From positions 139,212,673 through 139,276,672 of the forward strand of contig OZ023263.1 in the NCBI GenBank assembly GCA_964006375.1: a stretch of 64,000 nt of DNA, in the 5' to 3' direction. The first letter of the stretch is position 1. Each line of letters begins with the position of its first letter. The position numbers and the translations under genes were made by a program. Origin of the DNA: Tillus elongatus (Eukaryota; Arthropoda; Insecta; Coleoptera; Cleridae). The notes under the pieces were generated by a model. That model was given only the letters and a program-made list of their open reading frames with translations. It made no database searches and was not told the origin of the DNA. Below are positions 22,143 to 36,930 of this stretch, in pieces.

Positions 22143-23394
22143 TAGCTATAACAAAAATGTACGCAGATGATATTGTTAGTTCTTTGTTTAAAACTCCGAT
22201 ACAATAGTTGTATGTGTGCTGAATTTTAAGAGTTTTCTTATGAGTACCGTTTACCTTTTTTAGTTATGTTGGTCTTACCCAATTACTTAGAATAGTCTAC
22301 AGTGTCGGAATTCCATCGGTAGAGCCCACATACTCTGCATTTGTTTGATTTAATGTCAGGTTTCAATTAATTTAGATTTGATTAAGTTTTTAAGAAATGA
22401 GGCAAAATGTTCTTTTGCCAACTTAAAAAAGGGGTTTCAGTCTCCGTCTCCGCATTTCATTTCGTCAAGCATTTTAATGGTCAAACACTTGACTGCTGGC
22501 TACTGTTAGATATAAGACCACCACTATAACGTGCAACTTCTGCAGAGAAGGAAGGATTATTTTGTAAGTCATATGGGTCTTATGTTCATCCAGAACATAA
22601 ATAAATTTCACGGCTTGCTTAACCAGGTGGGAGTGGAATACTTATTGTATGCAGTCCACAAAGATTTCTGTTTTAATTCAGTCGTTGTCACTCAGGGCTC
22701 TATTTCAGTCATCAGGTTCAATTGTGGTGATATCTGAAAAGGGCTCTTGTTAAAAAAAAACATCATCATCAGGGGTGTGACGTCTCCACCTCAATATAAG
22801 GTAAACGCTTCTGTCATATTGTTTAGTTTTGCCTAATTTAGGAAAAAACTGGAAACCTGCCTTATCTCCATTATAAAACCTTGCCGAGTGTTCTAAAACT
22901 TTAAAAAATATCGCTTTTTATTGAAATAATCTGCAACTTCTCTAATAATTTTTTAAAATCTCATCTTCATTGTGACATGTGTTCTCTCTAAGGGAATACA
23001 AAAAAGTCTAGACGCAGCAAGTGCATTATGGTAGTGAATTTTCATAAAAATGTTTTTAATAGCAAATATGTCGTTTTTAATGAAAGCAGGCATCAAATGT
23101 GGTTACCAGTGTAACGTATATAGTAGAAACAATGTTACCATATATCATCAAAATAACTTTATTGTTTGAAAATGTACAAACATTTTCCGAAAATAAACTT
23201 GTTCCCGAAATGCTGATCTGATTTTCCTGGTCCAGCTATTTACCCACCTGCCAAGATTTAATTATCCACAAAAAGCTCTTCAGCTTAGACAAATAAACAA
23301 ATTGATTTACACTATTTTATTGTATGTATGACTCCAGTTTCGCTGACGTTCTCGGCTTTGTGTAATACAGAATTAAGTAAGATTTTAAAATTCC
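22138..23394. other. No gene recognised
   Basis: About 1.25 kb with no recognised coding frame. Confidence 0.45.
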
Positions 23395-24661
<1,267 letters not shown>

Positions 24662-25007
24662 TGTGGCGGTGGTTCCGACCGCAGTGTTTCCGTCAACACT
24701 ACTCTGTTTCTGCATAAATACTCTTGCCAGTTAAACGTTGCGTTACGTTATGCGACAGCCAGCTGTCAAGAACTACGGCATATAAGAGACACCAGGCGAT
24801 CTCTCTCTCTCTTTCTCTTTCCTCGCTACCAACCGCTACAGTGAACACAGGTCCTCCGCGCTCGGTCAGTTATCTGTTATGTACTCATGTACTGTTGTAA
24901 TTGTTATAGTTAAATGTATCATATAGTTTATTCAGTTAGTGAAATAATAAAGTATATTAAATGTTTACGTATGGATTTAATATCAACAAGTGCAATTTAC
25001 ATCCATA
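24662..25007 (+). repeat. 5' LTR
   Basis: 346 bp, begins tgtggcggtgg and ends catccata. Contains a TATA-like tataagaga region, a CT-rich stretch and an AATAAA signal (aataataaag) near its 3' end. Confidence 0.92.
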
Positions 25008-25008
25008 G

Positions 25009-25026
25009 TGGTGACCCCGTGCCGCA
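25009..25026 (+). other. Primer-binding site (tRNA-Trp type)
   Basis: tggtgaccccgtgccgc follows the 5' LTR by one base. The word tggtgacccc is complementary to the 3' end of tRNA-Trp as used by the CsRn1 clade (family knowledge). Confidence 0.7.
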
Positions 25027-25177
25027 AGCCGAAGATGCCGAGCCTGATGTTCCAGCCGACGTCGCCTAACTTCCACGCACGTGCTCATGCCTACAGAAAA
25101 CAGATATCTAAACAGGTCAGTCCTTTCTAATTTAAAAATTATCTGATTTTTTTCACAATGGCCGAAGCAGCAATATC

Positions 25178-25918
25178 ATGGCAAGGGTTGCAATAAAATT
25201 ACCTCCTATATGGAGACGTAACGTGAAAATCTGGCAAATGCAGGTTGACGCCCAGTTCGATATATCGCAGATCAGTTCTGAAAAGACAAAATTGAGTCAT
25301 GTACTCGCTATACTCGATCCTGATGTCGCAGAGTCAATTTCAGATTTTTTAACCCAACCATTATCATCAACCCCCTATTCAGATCTAATGAAACCTCTTT
25401 TATTAGAATTTGAAGAGTCCGAAAGTCGCAAAATAAATAAACTTTTAACGGAATTAGAATTAGGCGACAGAAAACCATCGCAACTTTTACGCAAAATGAA
25501 GTTTTTAGCCGGTAGTCAGATTGGAGAGGATTTCCTTAATATTTTATTTCTACAACGTTTACCAGTCAACGTTCGTTCAATTTTGGCTTCGAGCAACGAT
25601 TCTCTAGAAAATTTATCGGTTATAGCAGACAAAATCGTGGAATATTCCGGAGATAAATACAACGTTGCTGAAATTCAGTCACCCGAGCCCGACAACCCAG
25701 CCAAGTTAGAAGCTCAATTAGAGAAGCTAACAGCATCAGCCAACGAATTGCGAACGCGTTCCCGATCTACCTCCCGAGAAAGACCCAAGCTTTCTCGAAA
25801 TTCCATAAACACAAATTCCTCAACCTCCACGTGTTGGTATCATGAACGATTTGGCAACAAGGCCAAACGTTGCATCCAACCTTGCAATTTTAAAGCAAAA
25901 CATGTGTCGGAAAACTAA
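25178..25918 (+). CDS. Gypsy gag (CHCC zinc finger)
   Basis: 246 aa from ATG 25178. An N-terminal domain beginning MARVAIKLPPIWRRNVKIW leads to a capsid-like helical region, with LEFEESESRKINKLLTELEL and FLNILFLQRLP, and ends near CWYHERFGNKAKRCIQPC, a C-x2-H-x9-C-x3-C finger typical of CsRn1/Kabuki gag. An earlier ATG at 25158 lies in another frame and ends after 12 codons. Pol would be reached by -1 relative shift near the gag end. The frame is intact. Confidence 0.88.
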   Translation: MARVAIKLPPIWRRNVKIWQMQVDAQFDISQISSEKTKLSHVLAILDPDVAESISDFLTQPLSSTPYSDLMKPLLLEFEESESRKINKLLTELELGDRKPSQLLRKMKFLAGSQIGEDFLNILFLQRLPVNVRSILASSNDSLENLSVIADKIVEYSGDKYNVAEIQSPEPDNPAKLEAQLEKLTASANELRTRSRSTSRERPKLSRNSINTNSSTSTCWYHERFGNKAKRCIQPCNFKAKHVSEN

Positions 25919-25920
25919 TA

Positions 25921-28900
25921 AGGCACCCCCTCCACGCGGCAGGAGACGAGAGCCACCTAACACGCCGCCTTTTTATTTTTGATAGACGCTCCAATATAAA
26001 ATTTCTAATCGACTCTGGAGCGGATATTTCAGTTATTCCACCCACTCACGACCAACGGAAATTTCAATCGAAACGTACCTTGTATGCTGCAAACGGGACC
26101 CCTATTCATACCTATGGCGAACAACTATTAGATTTGGATCTAGGTTTACGCCGTAGGTTCTGCTGGCCCTTCACACTTGCCGATATCAAGCAACCAATTA
26201 TAGGCGCTGATTTTCTAGCAGAGTTTGCTTTACTTGTGGATATGAAACATAGACGTTTAATCGATACAAAGACAAACCTCTCTAAGACCGGTGCTAACCC
26301 ACCACCAGGAATTAATTCTAAAATTCATATCGTAGACCCGACACACCAGTACTTCAAATTGCTACAACAATTTCCTGACCTTTTTAAGGAAACTTCTTCT
26401 AGCAACCTTCCAAAGGTTGAGTTCTTCCATACTATAAGTACGGAAGGACCACCAGTCACTGCAAAAGCTAGAAGATTGCCCCCGGAAAAGCTAGCTCAAG
26501 CAAAGCTAGAATTCCAGCACATGATAAACTTGGGAATTTGTAGACCCTCCAAAAGTCCATGGTCAAGCCCCCTCCACATGGTTCAAAAAAAGGGTGGCTC
26601 ATGGAGACCATGTGGGGATTACCGAGCACTAAACGCTAAAACAATCCCAGACTAATATCCCATTCCAAATTTGCAGGATTTTAATGCCCAGTTAGAAGGC
26701 AAACGTATTTTTTCAAAATTAGATATCGTTCGCGCTTTCCATCACATCCCAGTAGCACCTCAAGATATTCCCAAAACAGCAGTCATAACTCCATTTGGGT
26801 TATTCGAATTTGTTAAAATCTCATTTGGCCTTCGTAATTCAGCACAAACATTTCAAAGATATTTACATTCAATTTTAAGACATCTTGACTTTGCCTACTC
26901 CTATCTTGACGATATTCTCGTTGCATCAGCCTCTGAAAAAGAACATCAAGAGCATCTAGCAAAACTTTTTCAGACACTTCAAGACAACGGCATCCGTATC
27001 AATTCATCTAAATGTGAATTCGGAGTGTCCGAAATTTCATTTTTAGGTTTTCGTGTAAATAAATCTGGATTATTTCCACTTCCTGAACGCATCAAAGCTA
27101 TTACCGACCTACCTCTTCCCGATACCATTGAAAAACTCAGAAGATTTCTAGGTCTCATAAATTTCTACCGTCGTTCTCTTCCACGTGCTGCGGAAATTCA
27201 GCAACCACTATTCGACCTCTGCCAGAATCCCAAAAAAACGCGACAAACGTAAAATCGAGTGGACTCCTCAGACTCGAGAAGCATTCGAACGTTTGAAAGA
27301 GGCACTAAAAAACGCTACACTAATAGCTCATCCGTCTTCTTCGCTACCACTGATTCTGCATGTCGATGCTTCTGATTATGCCGTAGGTGCTTCCCTCCAA
27401 CAACTACGTGATCGAACACTAGAACCCCTAGGTTTCTACTCTAAGAAGCTTACTTCAGCCCAAAAATCTTACAGCACCTACGATCGCGAACTTCTAGCCG
27501 CTTATCAGGCAGTTAAATACTTTAGATATACCCTAGAAGGTCGCCATTTCACCATTTATACGGATCACAAACCTTTGACATACGCTTTTGAACAACGCGT
27601 CGATAAAGCATCTCCAAGGCAACTACGACATTTAGACTTCCTAGGTCAATTTACCACAGACATTCGCTACATACCAGGTCCTACAAACATTCCCGCAGAC
27701 TATTGTTCTCGCATTGAAACAATTTCACTTTCTTCCACTGTGTCACTCCAAGAAATTGCGCAAGCTCAGTCATCTTGTGAGGAACTCAAACACCTTCTGC
27801 AGTCTAAATCTTCCTCATACAAATTTCAAAACATGCCTCTTGACAACGGATTGAATCTTATTTGCGATTCTTCTTCAAAGAAACTTCGCCCATTCATTCC
27901 GCTCAAATTTCGCCCAGGCATATCAGCTTCAGTCGATCTGGTCCAGGATAGATTTTGTTGGCCCAAATTGTAACGCTATGTATCTCTTTGGTCTAAAACT
28001 TGCATTCCCTGCCAGAAAGTCAAGATATGGAGACACACTTCCAGTGCCATTGAACAATACACCCCAGCCATGAGAAGATTCTCGCATATACATGTTGACA
28101 TTGTGGGACCATTACCACCATCAGAAGGTCAACGCTATCTGTTAACAACAATAGACAGATTTTCTCGATGGCCCGAAGCAATTCCATTGTCAGATATTAC
28201 AGCAGAAGTAGTAGCGAACACTATTTTATCATGCTGGATCTCTCGTTTCGGTGTTCCGCAATACATCACCACAGACAGAGGTAAACAATTCGATTGCCAC
28301 CTTTTCACACACCTCACTAAAACACTAGGTGCAGACCACATCAAGACCACAGCTTACCACCCAGCAGCAAATGGTGTAATCGAGAGATGGCATAGAGTTC
28401 TGAAACAGGCCTTGAAAGCTCATATGGACGAAAACTGGGTCGCTAAATTGCCAATTGTGTTACTAGGACTCAGATCGTACATAATTCCAGAATATCGCTC
28501 AATACCCGCTGAAATAGTCTACGGAGAATCAATCAAACTTCCCACCGACTTTTTCAACAGCACACAAGCTCATGATGTTCCACCACTTATATCTCAGCTG
28601 AAAGAAGACATAAGGAAACTTCGACCAGTACCTTTTAAACATCATACTGCAAAAAAAGGAATTGGTCCATCCTAAGCTTATGGAAGCTCCTTTTGTTTTT
28701 GTTCGCATTGATATTCCGCGAAAAACCCTCGAACCAGTTTATGACAGCCCCTTTGAAGTGTTATCCCGAACTGACAAAGTCTTCAAAATCAAGAAATCAC
28801 ACGGAGAAGAGACAATTTCTGTTGACCGTCTTAAACCCGCATTCATTCTTTGTGATAACGAACAGACAACTTTCCAGCCTCAGAGACATCCTAGTGAAAC

Positions 28901-29057
28901 TGAAAGTGACAGTGAAAGTCCAACACCTAGTGAAACTGAAAGTAACAGTGAAAGTCCAACACCTAGTGAAACTGAAAGTGACAGTGAAGTTCCCGTTCCC
29001 GTTCAAACTACACGCCATGGACGTAGAGTTCGATTTCCACGAAGATACTTGAACTAA
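25921..29057 (+). pseudogene. Gypsy pol (protease, RT, RNase H, integrase), broken
   Basis: Protease has FLIDSGADISVIP (26010-26045). RT runs from GGSWRPCGDYRALN through SYLDDILVA (active site near 26900). RNase H begins LPLILHVDASDYAVGASL and contains TIYTDHKPLTY. Integrase shows [16 protein letters not shown] and ANGVIERWH as the DDE residues, and the CIPCQ half of its zinc finger; the His half is missing, apparently by deletion. Breaks: stop TAA at 26653-26655, a frameshift in an A run near 27236, stop TAA at 27971-27973 and a frameshift near 28655. The C-terminus carries about three 36-bp repeats (PSETESDSES...). The element cannot make an intact polyprotein. Confidence 0.9.
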
Positions 29058-29082
29058 TAGCGTTGCCACTGAGAGCGGAGTA

Positions 29083-29377
29083 TGTGGCGGTGGTTCCGAC
29101 CGCAGTGTTTCCGTGAACACTACTCTATGTTTCTGCATAAATACTCTTGACAGTCAAACGTTGCGTTACGTTATGCGACAGCCAGCTGTCAAGAACTACG
29201 GCATATAAGAGACACCAGGCGATCTCTCTCTCTCTCTCCTCGCTACCAACCGCTACATTGAACACACGTCCTCCGCGCTTGGTCAGTTATCTGTTATGCA
29301 CTCATGTACTGTTGTAATTGTTATAGTTAAATGTTTACGTATGGATTTAATATCAACAAGTGCAATTTACATCTATA
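29083..29377 (+). repeat. 3' LTR (with deletion)
   Basis: 295 bp, starts tgtggcggtgg and ends catctata. It differs from the 5' LTR chiefly by loss of about 47 bases around the AATAAA signal, between two ttaaatgt words, and by CT-run length. Confidence 0.9.
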
Positions 29378-29433
29378 CCCGTAATTAAACCGTTATTACT
29401 TGAAAGACTGCGGTAGACACTGTGGCTGGAAAC

Positions 29434-30190
29434 TGAAACAAAAAGCAGAATCACCCCAAAAACCACAAAAATAATAACCGGGGGCTATGCGCTAGATAAG
29501 TATTTCGACAAAAAAGTTGTCTTCATCGGTAGCTGTCGCTAAACTAACTGTATGGGCAAAAGTATCCTATTTGCATATCTAAAAATAATGTAATCCCGGT
29601 GCTGCAATAACGGATGATGATGCAATTCAAGAACTATTGTTGTGTCAGTGCATACGCCCAACCGGTTGCGTCGATGTTGAAAGCAACCATGGATTATTTC
29701 GCGCTATTTCAAAAAGTGCTGAATTGACCGGAGCCATGTCTGAATACATCAAATTCTGTGGATTCATCTTGCGAAATCCGTGGTTGCCTTCAACAACTAA
29801 AGATTACTATCGCCTACCTTATGTCCCGAGTCAATCATATGATGGACAACGCTAGATTTTTCTGCTCGATTGAATCTGAAATGAGCTATGTGCTCTTTGA
29901 ATCTTGTTGTTATTTATCTCCGCGTTTGGCCAATACGTATTTTCGCGCAATTATTACCAGATATTTGATAAATGCCCGATTTTTGTCAGAAGTCAATAAT
30001 ATCCTTTGGCCCACCCAAAATGTTCTTCAAATTATCAACTTTATAAACAACTCTCAAATCGTTATCATTGAATATTTTCTCTAACCCTTTTGTAATAAAA
30101 GAATAGCAAGGAAGTACAGCGAACTTTTTGGGCGGCTCGAGCTTGAGCTTTCTTGTTCGGAGGTTACTCAGTTTTCCTTTGAGTAGTAAG
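29434..30190 (-). pseudogene. Penelope-like element A, minus arm (linker, GIY-YIG, 3' UTR)
   Basis: Minus strand carries EPPKKFAVLPCYSFITKG and NDLRVVYKVDNLKN (30150-30010), then a decayed GIY-YIG region with several stops, a 3' UTR and a hammerhead at 29488-29545. The opposite arm at 30478-31430 has the same order. The two arms are inverted copies with 29434-29590 and 31290-31430 as matching ends. Confidence 0.75.
29488..29545 (-). ncRNA. Hammerhead ribozyme motif, PLE A minus arm (core mutated)
   Basis: Core is CCGATGA rather than CTGATGA (rc of 29523-29529); stem II gacaa/ttgtc; GAAA present (rc of 29503-29506); helix III minimal; helix I gcta/tagc. The core change probably abolishes cleavage. 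Confidence 0.6.
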
Positions 30191-30254
30191 CGATACAATT
30201 CAGAGATGAACAAAATTATAGATATTGCGATTTGTAACGGTTTTTTCTCCAGAC

Positions 30255-30454
30255 ATTGTATATAGATGGACGCCCTCGTGGCGCAGGTGGCTAGGTGCCA
30301 GCCTGCTAAGCGAGAGGTCCCGGGTGCGATTCCCGGGCGAGCCAAGTTGACTGTCTGGAAAATTTAAAAATATATTGAATGATGGGAAAGAATGTGCTAA
30401 TGGCCTGAGATGCCGCAGCCCATAATATTAAATTAAAAAAAATTGTATATAGAT
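30255..30454 (+). mobile_element. tRNA-derived SINE (family S2) with 13-bp target duplication
   Basis: SINE body 30268-30441, flanked by the perfect direct repeat attgtatatagat (30255-30267 and 30442-30454). The head has an A box tggcgcaggtgg and a B box ggtgcgattcc (one mismatch to ggttcgattcc); a 3' A-rich end (aattaaaaaaaa) follows a body that contains gatgccgcagcccataatat. It sits between the inverted PLE arms, so it inserted after they formed. It differs from S1. Confidence 0.88.
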
Positions 30455-30477
30455 TAGCTACTCAGCATAGGTGGAAA

Positions 30478-30942
30478 ATGTCGATAAGTAACATTGCTAC
30501 ATTGAACCCTGAATCCGATGCGCCACCCAAAAAGCTCGCTGCACTTCCTTTCTATGCTTTTCTTACAAAAGGGTTAGAGAAAATATTCAAAGATAACGAC
30601 TTAAGAGTTGTTTATAAAGTTAATAATTTAGACAACATTTTGGGTGGACCAAAGGATACTATTGACTTCCGACAAAAATCGGGCATTTATCAAATATATT
30701 GTAATAATTGCAAGAAAATCTATATTAGGAAAACGCCGAGATCAATACCAACAAAATTCAAAGAGCACATAGTTCATTTCAGATTCAAAAGAGCAGAAAA
30801 ATATAGCGTTGCCCAACATATGATTGACTCGGGAAAAAAGGTAGGCGATAGTAATCTTAGGCTGTTGAAGGGAACCACGGATAATCGCAAGTTAGATGCT
30901 TTGGAAAATTTGGAAATCCGCAAGGTGAATCCACAGAATTGA
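30478..30942 (+). CDS. Penelope-like element A, C-terminal part with GIY-YIG nuclease
   Basis: 154 codons with no stop from ATG 30478 to 30940-30942. It contains the linker PKKLAALPFYAFLTKG, KDNDLRVVYKVNNLDN, and then the GIY-YIG domain: SGIYQIYCNNCKKIYIRKTP, followed by KFKEHIVHF and LEIRKVN. The YIG Gly is Arg (IYIRKT), so the nuclease is probably inactive. PLE GIY-YIG nucleases nick target DNA for reverse transcription. The upstream RT is not present; this is the 3' end of an element, followed by UTR and an intact-core hammerhead at 31321. Confidence 0.8.
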   Translation: MSISNIATLNPESDAPPKKLAALPFYAFLTKGLEKIFKDNDLRVVYKVNNLDNILGGPKDTIDFRQKSGIYQIYCNNCKKIYIRKTPRSIPTKFKEHIVHFRFKRAEKYSVAQHMIDSGKKVGDSNLRLLKGTTDNRKLDALENLEIRKVNPQN

Positions 30943-31074
30943 TGAATTCAGACATGGTCAATTCAGCACTTTTTGAAATAGCGCGAAATAATCCATGGTT
31001 GCTTTCAACATCGAGACAACCGGTTGTGCGTATTCAATGACACAGTATCCACTGACAGAACAATAGACATTGAA

Positions 31075-31265
31075 TTATGTCACTCGGTGTTACGTCATCC
31101 GGTGTTACATCATCCGGTACGGAGACATCTGATACTGCCTCATACGGCGTTGCATAATCCGACATTTCACCATCCGGTATTTCATTACCCGGTGTTGCAT
31201 CATCCAGTATTGCATCATCATCCGGTATTGCATCATCATCTGGTATTGCATCATGGATATTACAT
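31075..31265 (+). repeat. Minisatellite in PLE 3' UTR (15-18 bp unit)
   Basis: About a dozen imperfect copies of catccggtattgcat. The opposite arm at 29600 has only one unit, so the array expanded after the arms separated. Confidence 0.8.
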
Positions 31266-31320
31266 CATTTTTAGTGTATAGTTTAGGTATATAAATAGGA
31301 TAATTTTGCCCATACAGTTA

Positions 31321-31385
31321 GTTTAGCGACAGCTACTGATGAAGACAACTTCGTTGTCGAAATAGTATCTAGCGCATAACTCTGT
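31321..31385 (+). ncRNA. Hammerhead ribozyme with intact core, PLE A
   Basis: CTGATGA (31336-31342), stem II gacaac/gttgtc with ttc loop (31344-31358), GAAA (31359-31362), a two-base-pair helix III with loop agt, cleavage base C at 31369, and helix I gcta (31332-31335)/tagc (31370-31373). This is the type I, short-helix-III form reported in Penelope-like retroelements. It lies about 390 bases after the GIY-YIG stop on the same strand. Confidence 0.8.
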
Positions 31386-31439
31386 TATTATTTTTGTGGT
31401 TTTTGGGATGATTCTGCTTTTTGCTTCGTTATTACTTAG

Positions 31440-31767
31440 GTAAGTTTTATTGTTAAAAGTGAAATAATTTTGTTCTAAACGAGTTTCCAAAAGGTTTAAG
31501 ATATCTAACTGAATTTAGATGATTAGATTGTCGAAATTATATTTCTAGAGGAATATAGGAAATAACTTTTTGACAATAAACGAAATAAATCAGGCGACAT
31601 GTTTAATTCTCTGAATCAATTACTACGAGTTCTTAATAGAAAATTTTGGATGAAATTTCCAATAACTTTGAATAGTGCTAATAAGAAAATGGGAAAGTTT
31701 GTATTATGCAAGCTGGGGCTGTCAAATACGATACTAGTACTCTACTAGGACAACCGTCTTTATGTGA
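31440..31767. other. No gene recognised
   Basis: AT-rich, no supported feature. Confidence 0.45.

Positions 31768-34167
<2,400 letters not shown>

Positions 34168-34261
<94 letters not shown>
34168..34261. repeat. (TA)n array bordering PLE copy C2
   Basis: TA array; to its right PLE C sequence resumes at the GIY-YIG tail (34262). To its left no PLE sequence is seen. Confidence 0.9.
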
Positions 34262-34262
<1 letters not shown>

Positions 34263-34640
34263 TAGGTAGAGCAGAAGTTTGAAAACACGCAATAAAAAGG
34301 GTTTGGGCATAATAAATTTGACTCAAATTATGCAAGCCATGAGAATAACATGCTTTCGGCATCTTCAAATCAGATACAAAATGTTTTCTATTAAATTTGT
34401 GTGAAACGGTAGAAATTATCAAACAAAAAAGTTGAAGAAATTTACTAAATTCTCAAATTGACCAAACTAACAATGGCCCATTATTGTGGGACGTTTGCAC
34501 GAAATAATAATTAAGTGACGAGAGTTTATAGCCCTGACTATGCCATAAATGCCCCCATAAAAACAGGTAGTTCCTAGTCGATTTCAACACGATACCGTTT
34601 ACTTGAGAAGGCAGAAATGTTAAATGTTCATTCAACACGG
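34262..34640 (+). pseudogene. PLE copy C2: GIY-YIG tail and 3' UTR
   Basis: Matches the copy C1 tail inverted at 23395-23650. It includes gcatcttcaaatcagatac and ttaaatttgtgtgaaacgg (the FKL-type end of the nuclease), then a UTR with tgactatgccataaatgccc and caacacggagta. Followed at about 34655 by a PLE B end. Confidence 0.75.
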
Positions 34641-35735
34641 AGTATATATTTTGAGTTAGTATCATCAGAGGATGAAAACATTCTAACCTCAATTACTGCT
34701 ACCACTGTATTTATATAATCCTTAGGCAGACGAAAGAAACCGAAAGTAAAATTGTAGTCGGAGGCGCATCGCTTGTCTAATGTGTCTTTATTGAACGGAC
34801 GAGGTTGACGAACTACCTTAATCTTCTACCTGACAGGTTTATGAGCTTTTATCCAATTTAAAGGATAATGGGCTTGGAATGAAAGTGTCGCGTTATTTAA
34901 GGAAGCTTACATTCTATATTGATCTAGAAATTTGCTATGGGAATACTGGAACCTGTGACGAGCACCGACAAGTACATCTGGAGACATACTAATAAGTACC
35001 GCAAATATTTTTTTAAAAACGCAACGGACGTTTCGTCCACAACGTTAACTTCATCAGAGGATGAATATTCTAACTAAAATTTTACAAAACAACAAGTATT
35101 TATATTGATTTCTTAGATAAACCAAAGAACGAAACGGGATTTTACGACGCGTGCACATTGTAGTTTCTTGTATCAGTATAGACCGGACGAGGCTATTAAA
35201 CATACTATATTATTCTGCCTGACAAATTAGGGGAGTTTAGCTGGTCAAATGCAAAGTGAAAATAAAGGGCTTGAGATCGAAGGTGCCGCGCGGTTCAATG
35301 ACGTTTTGTTCTTAATCGATCTGGAAATATATACGCTTTCATACGAGTCAAGCATAGTTTGATGTCTAACATTTTTGACAAGTTTCAGATTTTCCCTGTC
35401 AATCTGGTGATTATTATCTCATATATGTTGTGCCACACACGATTTGTCTACCGTACCATATCGTAAATGTCCGAGATGGTCACGAAATCTGGTGGCTATC
35501 TTTCTTTCGGTCTGACCAACGTATTTAAGATTACAATCTTTGCAACCTATCTCATAAATACCCGACATCTCAATGGCTTTATCCTTGTCTTTCGTATTAC
35601 CCAACAAATTTTTTAAATTACTTTTCGTCGAAAAAGTCAACTGTAAATCGGCTTTCTTAAAAATACTTTCCAAACCCTTTGTGATACGTGGTTCATAAGG
35701 TAGACACACAATTTTTTTTCTCCATTTTATCTCTC
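34641..35735 (-). pseudogene. Penelope-like element B, minus strand (GIY-YIG, 3' UTR, pseudo-LTR with hammerhead)
   Basis: GIY-YIG domain at 35419-35709: MSGIYEIGCKDCNLKYVGQT then RKIATRFRDHLGHLRYG, with GIY, YVG and the downstream Arg/Glu-type region; preceded by TKGLESIFKKADLQLTF. This is the best preserved nuclease motif here (GIY-x9-YVG intact). After a UTR of about 370 bases comes the hammerhead 35020-35066 and a terminal repeat (34655-35100) duplicated at 42835-43310. The 5' part, including RT, is absent, cut near 35735. Confidence 0.78.
35020..35066 (-). ncRNA. Hammerhead ribozyme motif, PLE B
   Basis: CTGATGA (rc of 35051-35057), stem II gttaac/gtggac, GAAA (rc of 35031-35034), minimal helix III with loop gtcc and cleavage after gtt. 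The core is intact; stem II has one mismatch and one G-U. Confidence 0.65.
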
Positions 35736-35789
35736 TTGAATGTCGTGCATTCAGCTATCGTTTTCTTTGTTATGTGTTTGTCAACGTTT

Positions 35790-36470
35790 ACAAGTTGCTA
35801 ATCCTAAAGTCCCCAAAAAATATGGTCTCCCAAAAATTAATCGAGATTCACCGGGAAAATCAATGAGACCTATTATTTCGGTTATAGATTCTCAGACATA
35901 TAATCTAGCAAAGTGTGTGTCAAATGAGTTTAAAAACCTACTTATTAAACAGAAAAGTAGCTCGGTGCTAAATTCACTTGAATTTGTTAAGAAAGTTAAA
36001 GAGATAAAATTACTGGAAGGGGAAATTTTGATATCATTTGATTTGTCGTAATTGTTTCCTAGTGTACACACAAAGCAAACGTTGGAGTATTCTAAACAGT
36101 TGTTAAAATTGAACAATTAGGTGAATACGTTTGCAAAGAATATTTAACTCTAACTAATCTGTGTATAAAACAAAATAATTTCCAATTTAACGATTCGTTT
36201 TTTTAACAAACTGAAGGTACGGCAATGGGCAATCCTTTATCTCTTTTTGTTGCAGACCTCTACATAAGTAGATTTGAGATGGATTTAAAAAATAAAAATG
36301 GCTAGTTCCCCAGAGTACGGTTTCGTTATATGGACCATATTTTTGCAATGCTTGACACAAATATATGCAAGGTGAAAGAATTTGCTGAAAAACTAAATAA
36401 TCAATTTGATTCGATAAAATGTACCCACGAAATAGAAGTTAACAATAAACTTCCTTTTCTAGAAGACAGA
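35790..36470 (+). pseudogene. PLE reverse transcriptase fragment
   Basis: KKYGLPKINRDSPGKSMRPI and ISFDLS (motif A; stop directly after, at 36049) are the PLE RT palm start. After frameshifts and stops, TAMGNPLSLFVADLYISRFE and RFRYMDHIFAML (catalytic YMDH in place of YVDD) follow. An apparent join at about 36470 to PLE C 3' UTR sequence (caacacggagta) marks a recombination or template switch. RT N-terminus missing. Confidence 0.8.
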
Positions 36471-36930
36471 AATGTTCATTCAACACGGAGTAGATATTTG
36501 AAGTTCTAAAATATTTATAGTATAGTATTTAAGAAGTACCGGCAGACAATTGCACACTTTTGAGAAGTTTATAAATTCTATACATACCAAAATTAAATTC
36601 ACAACGGAATTAGAAGTAAACCAATCAATTAACTTCCTGGACTTTACCATCACCAGGTTAACCAATTTAACTAGATTCTTCTATTTTCCATAAACCTTCT
36701 CACACTGATGCAACCATACAGTATACTTCCTATCATCCATGCGCACACAAAGTTGCAGCCTATAATTTAATGATACACCGCTTACTACATGTGCCTTTAT
36801 CCAATGAAAATTTCCAAAAAGAACTTCATTTGATAACACAAATAGCGGTTAATAATGGCTATAATCTAAGTTTAATTAATAATATTATAAAAAAAAGAAG
36901 TATACTTTAGCTTTACAAGTATCCCCGTCC
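36471..36930 (+). pseudogene. PLE copy C3: RT C-terminal part and linker (left of MULE)
   Basis: NSIHTKIKFTTELEVNQS, NFLDFTITRL and a long Ser/His-rich region lead to a run with LALQVSPST that ends at the MULE insertion. It continues at 41635 after the MULE. Several stops. The same region, inverted, is in copy C1 (24185-24470). Confidence 0.72.

Noticed and set aside
28693..29052. Alternative frame over the repeat-rich end of pol
   Set aside because: Shadow of the 36-bp repeat region of Gypsy pol.
30268..30345. Functional tRNA gene
   Set aside because: The tRNA-like head has a mutated B box, a SINE body, an A-rich tail and a target duplication, so it is a SINE.
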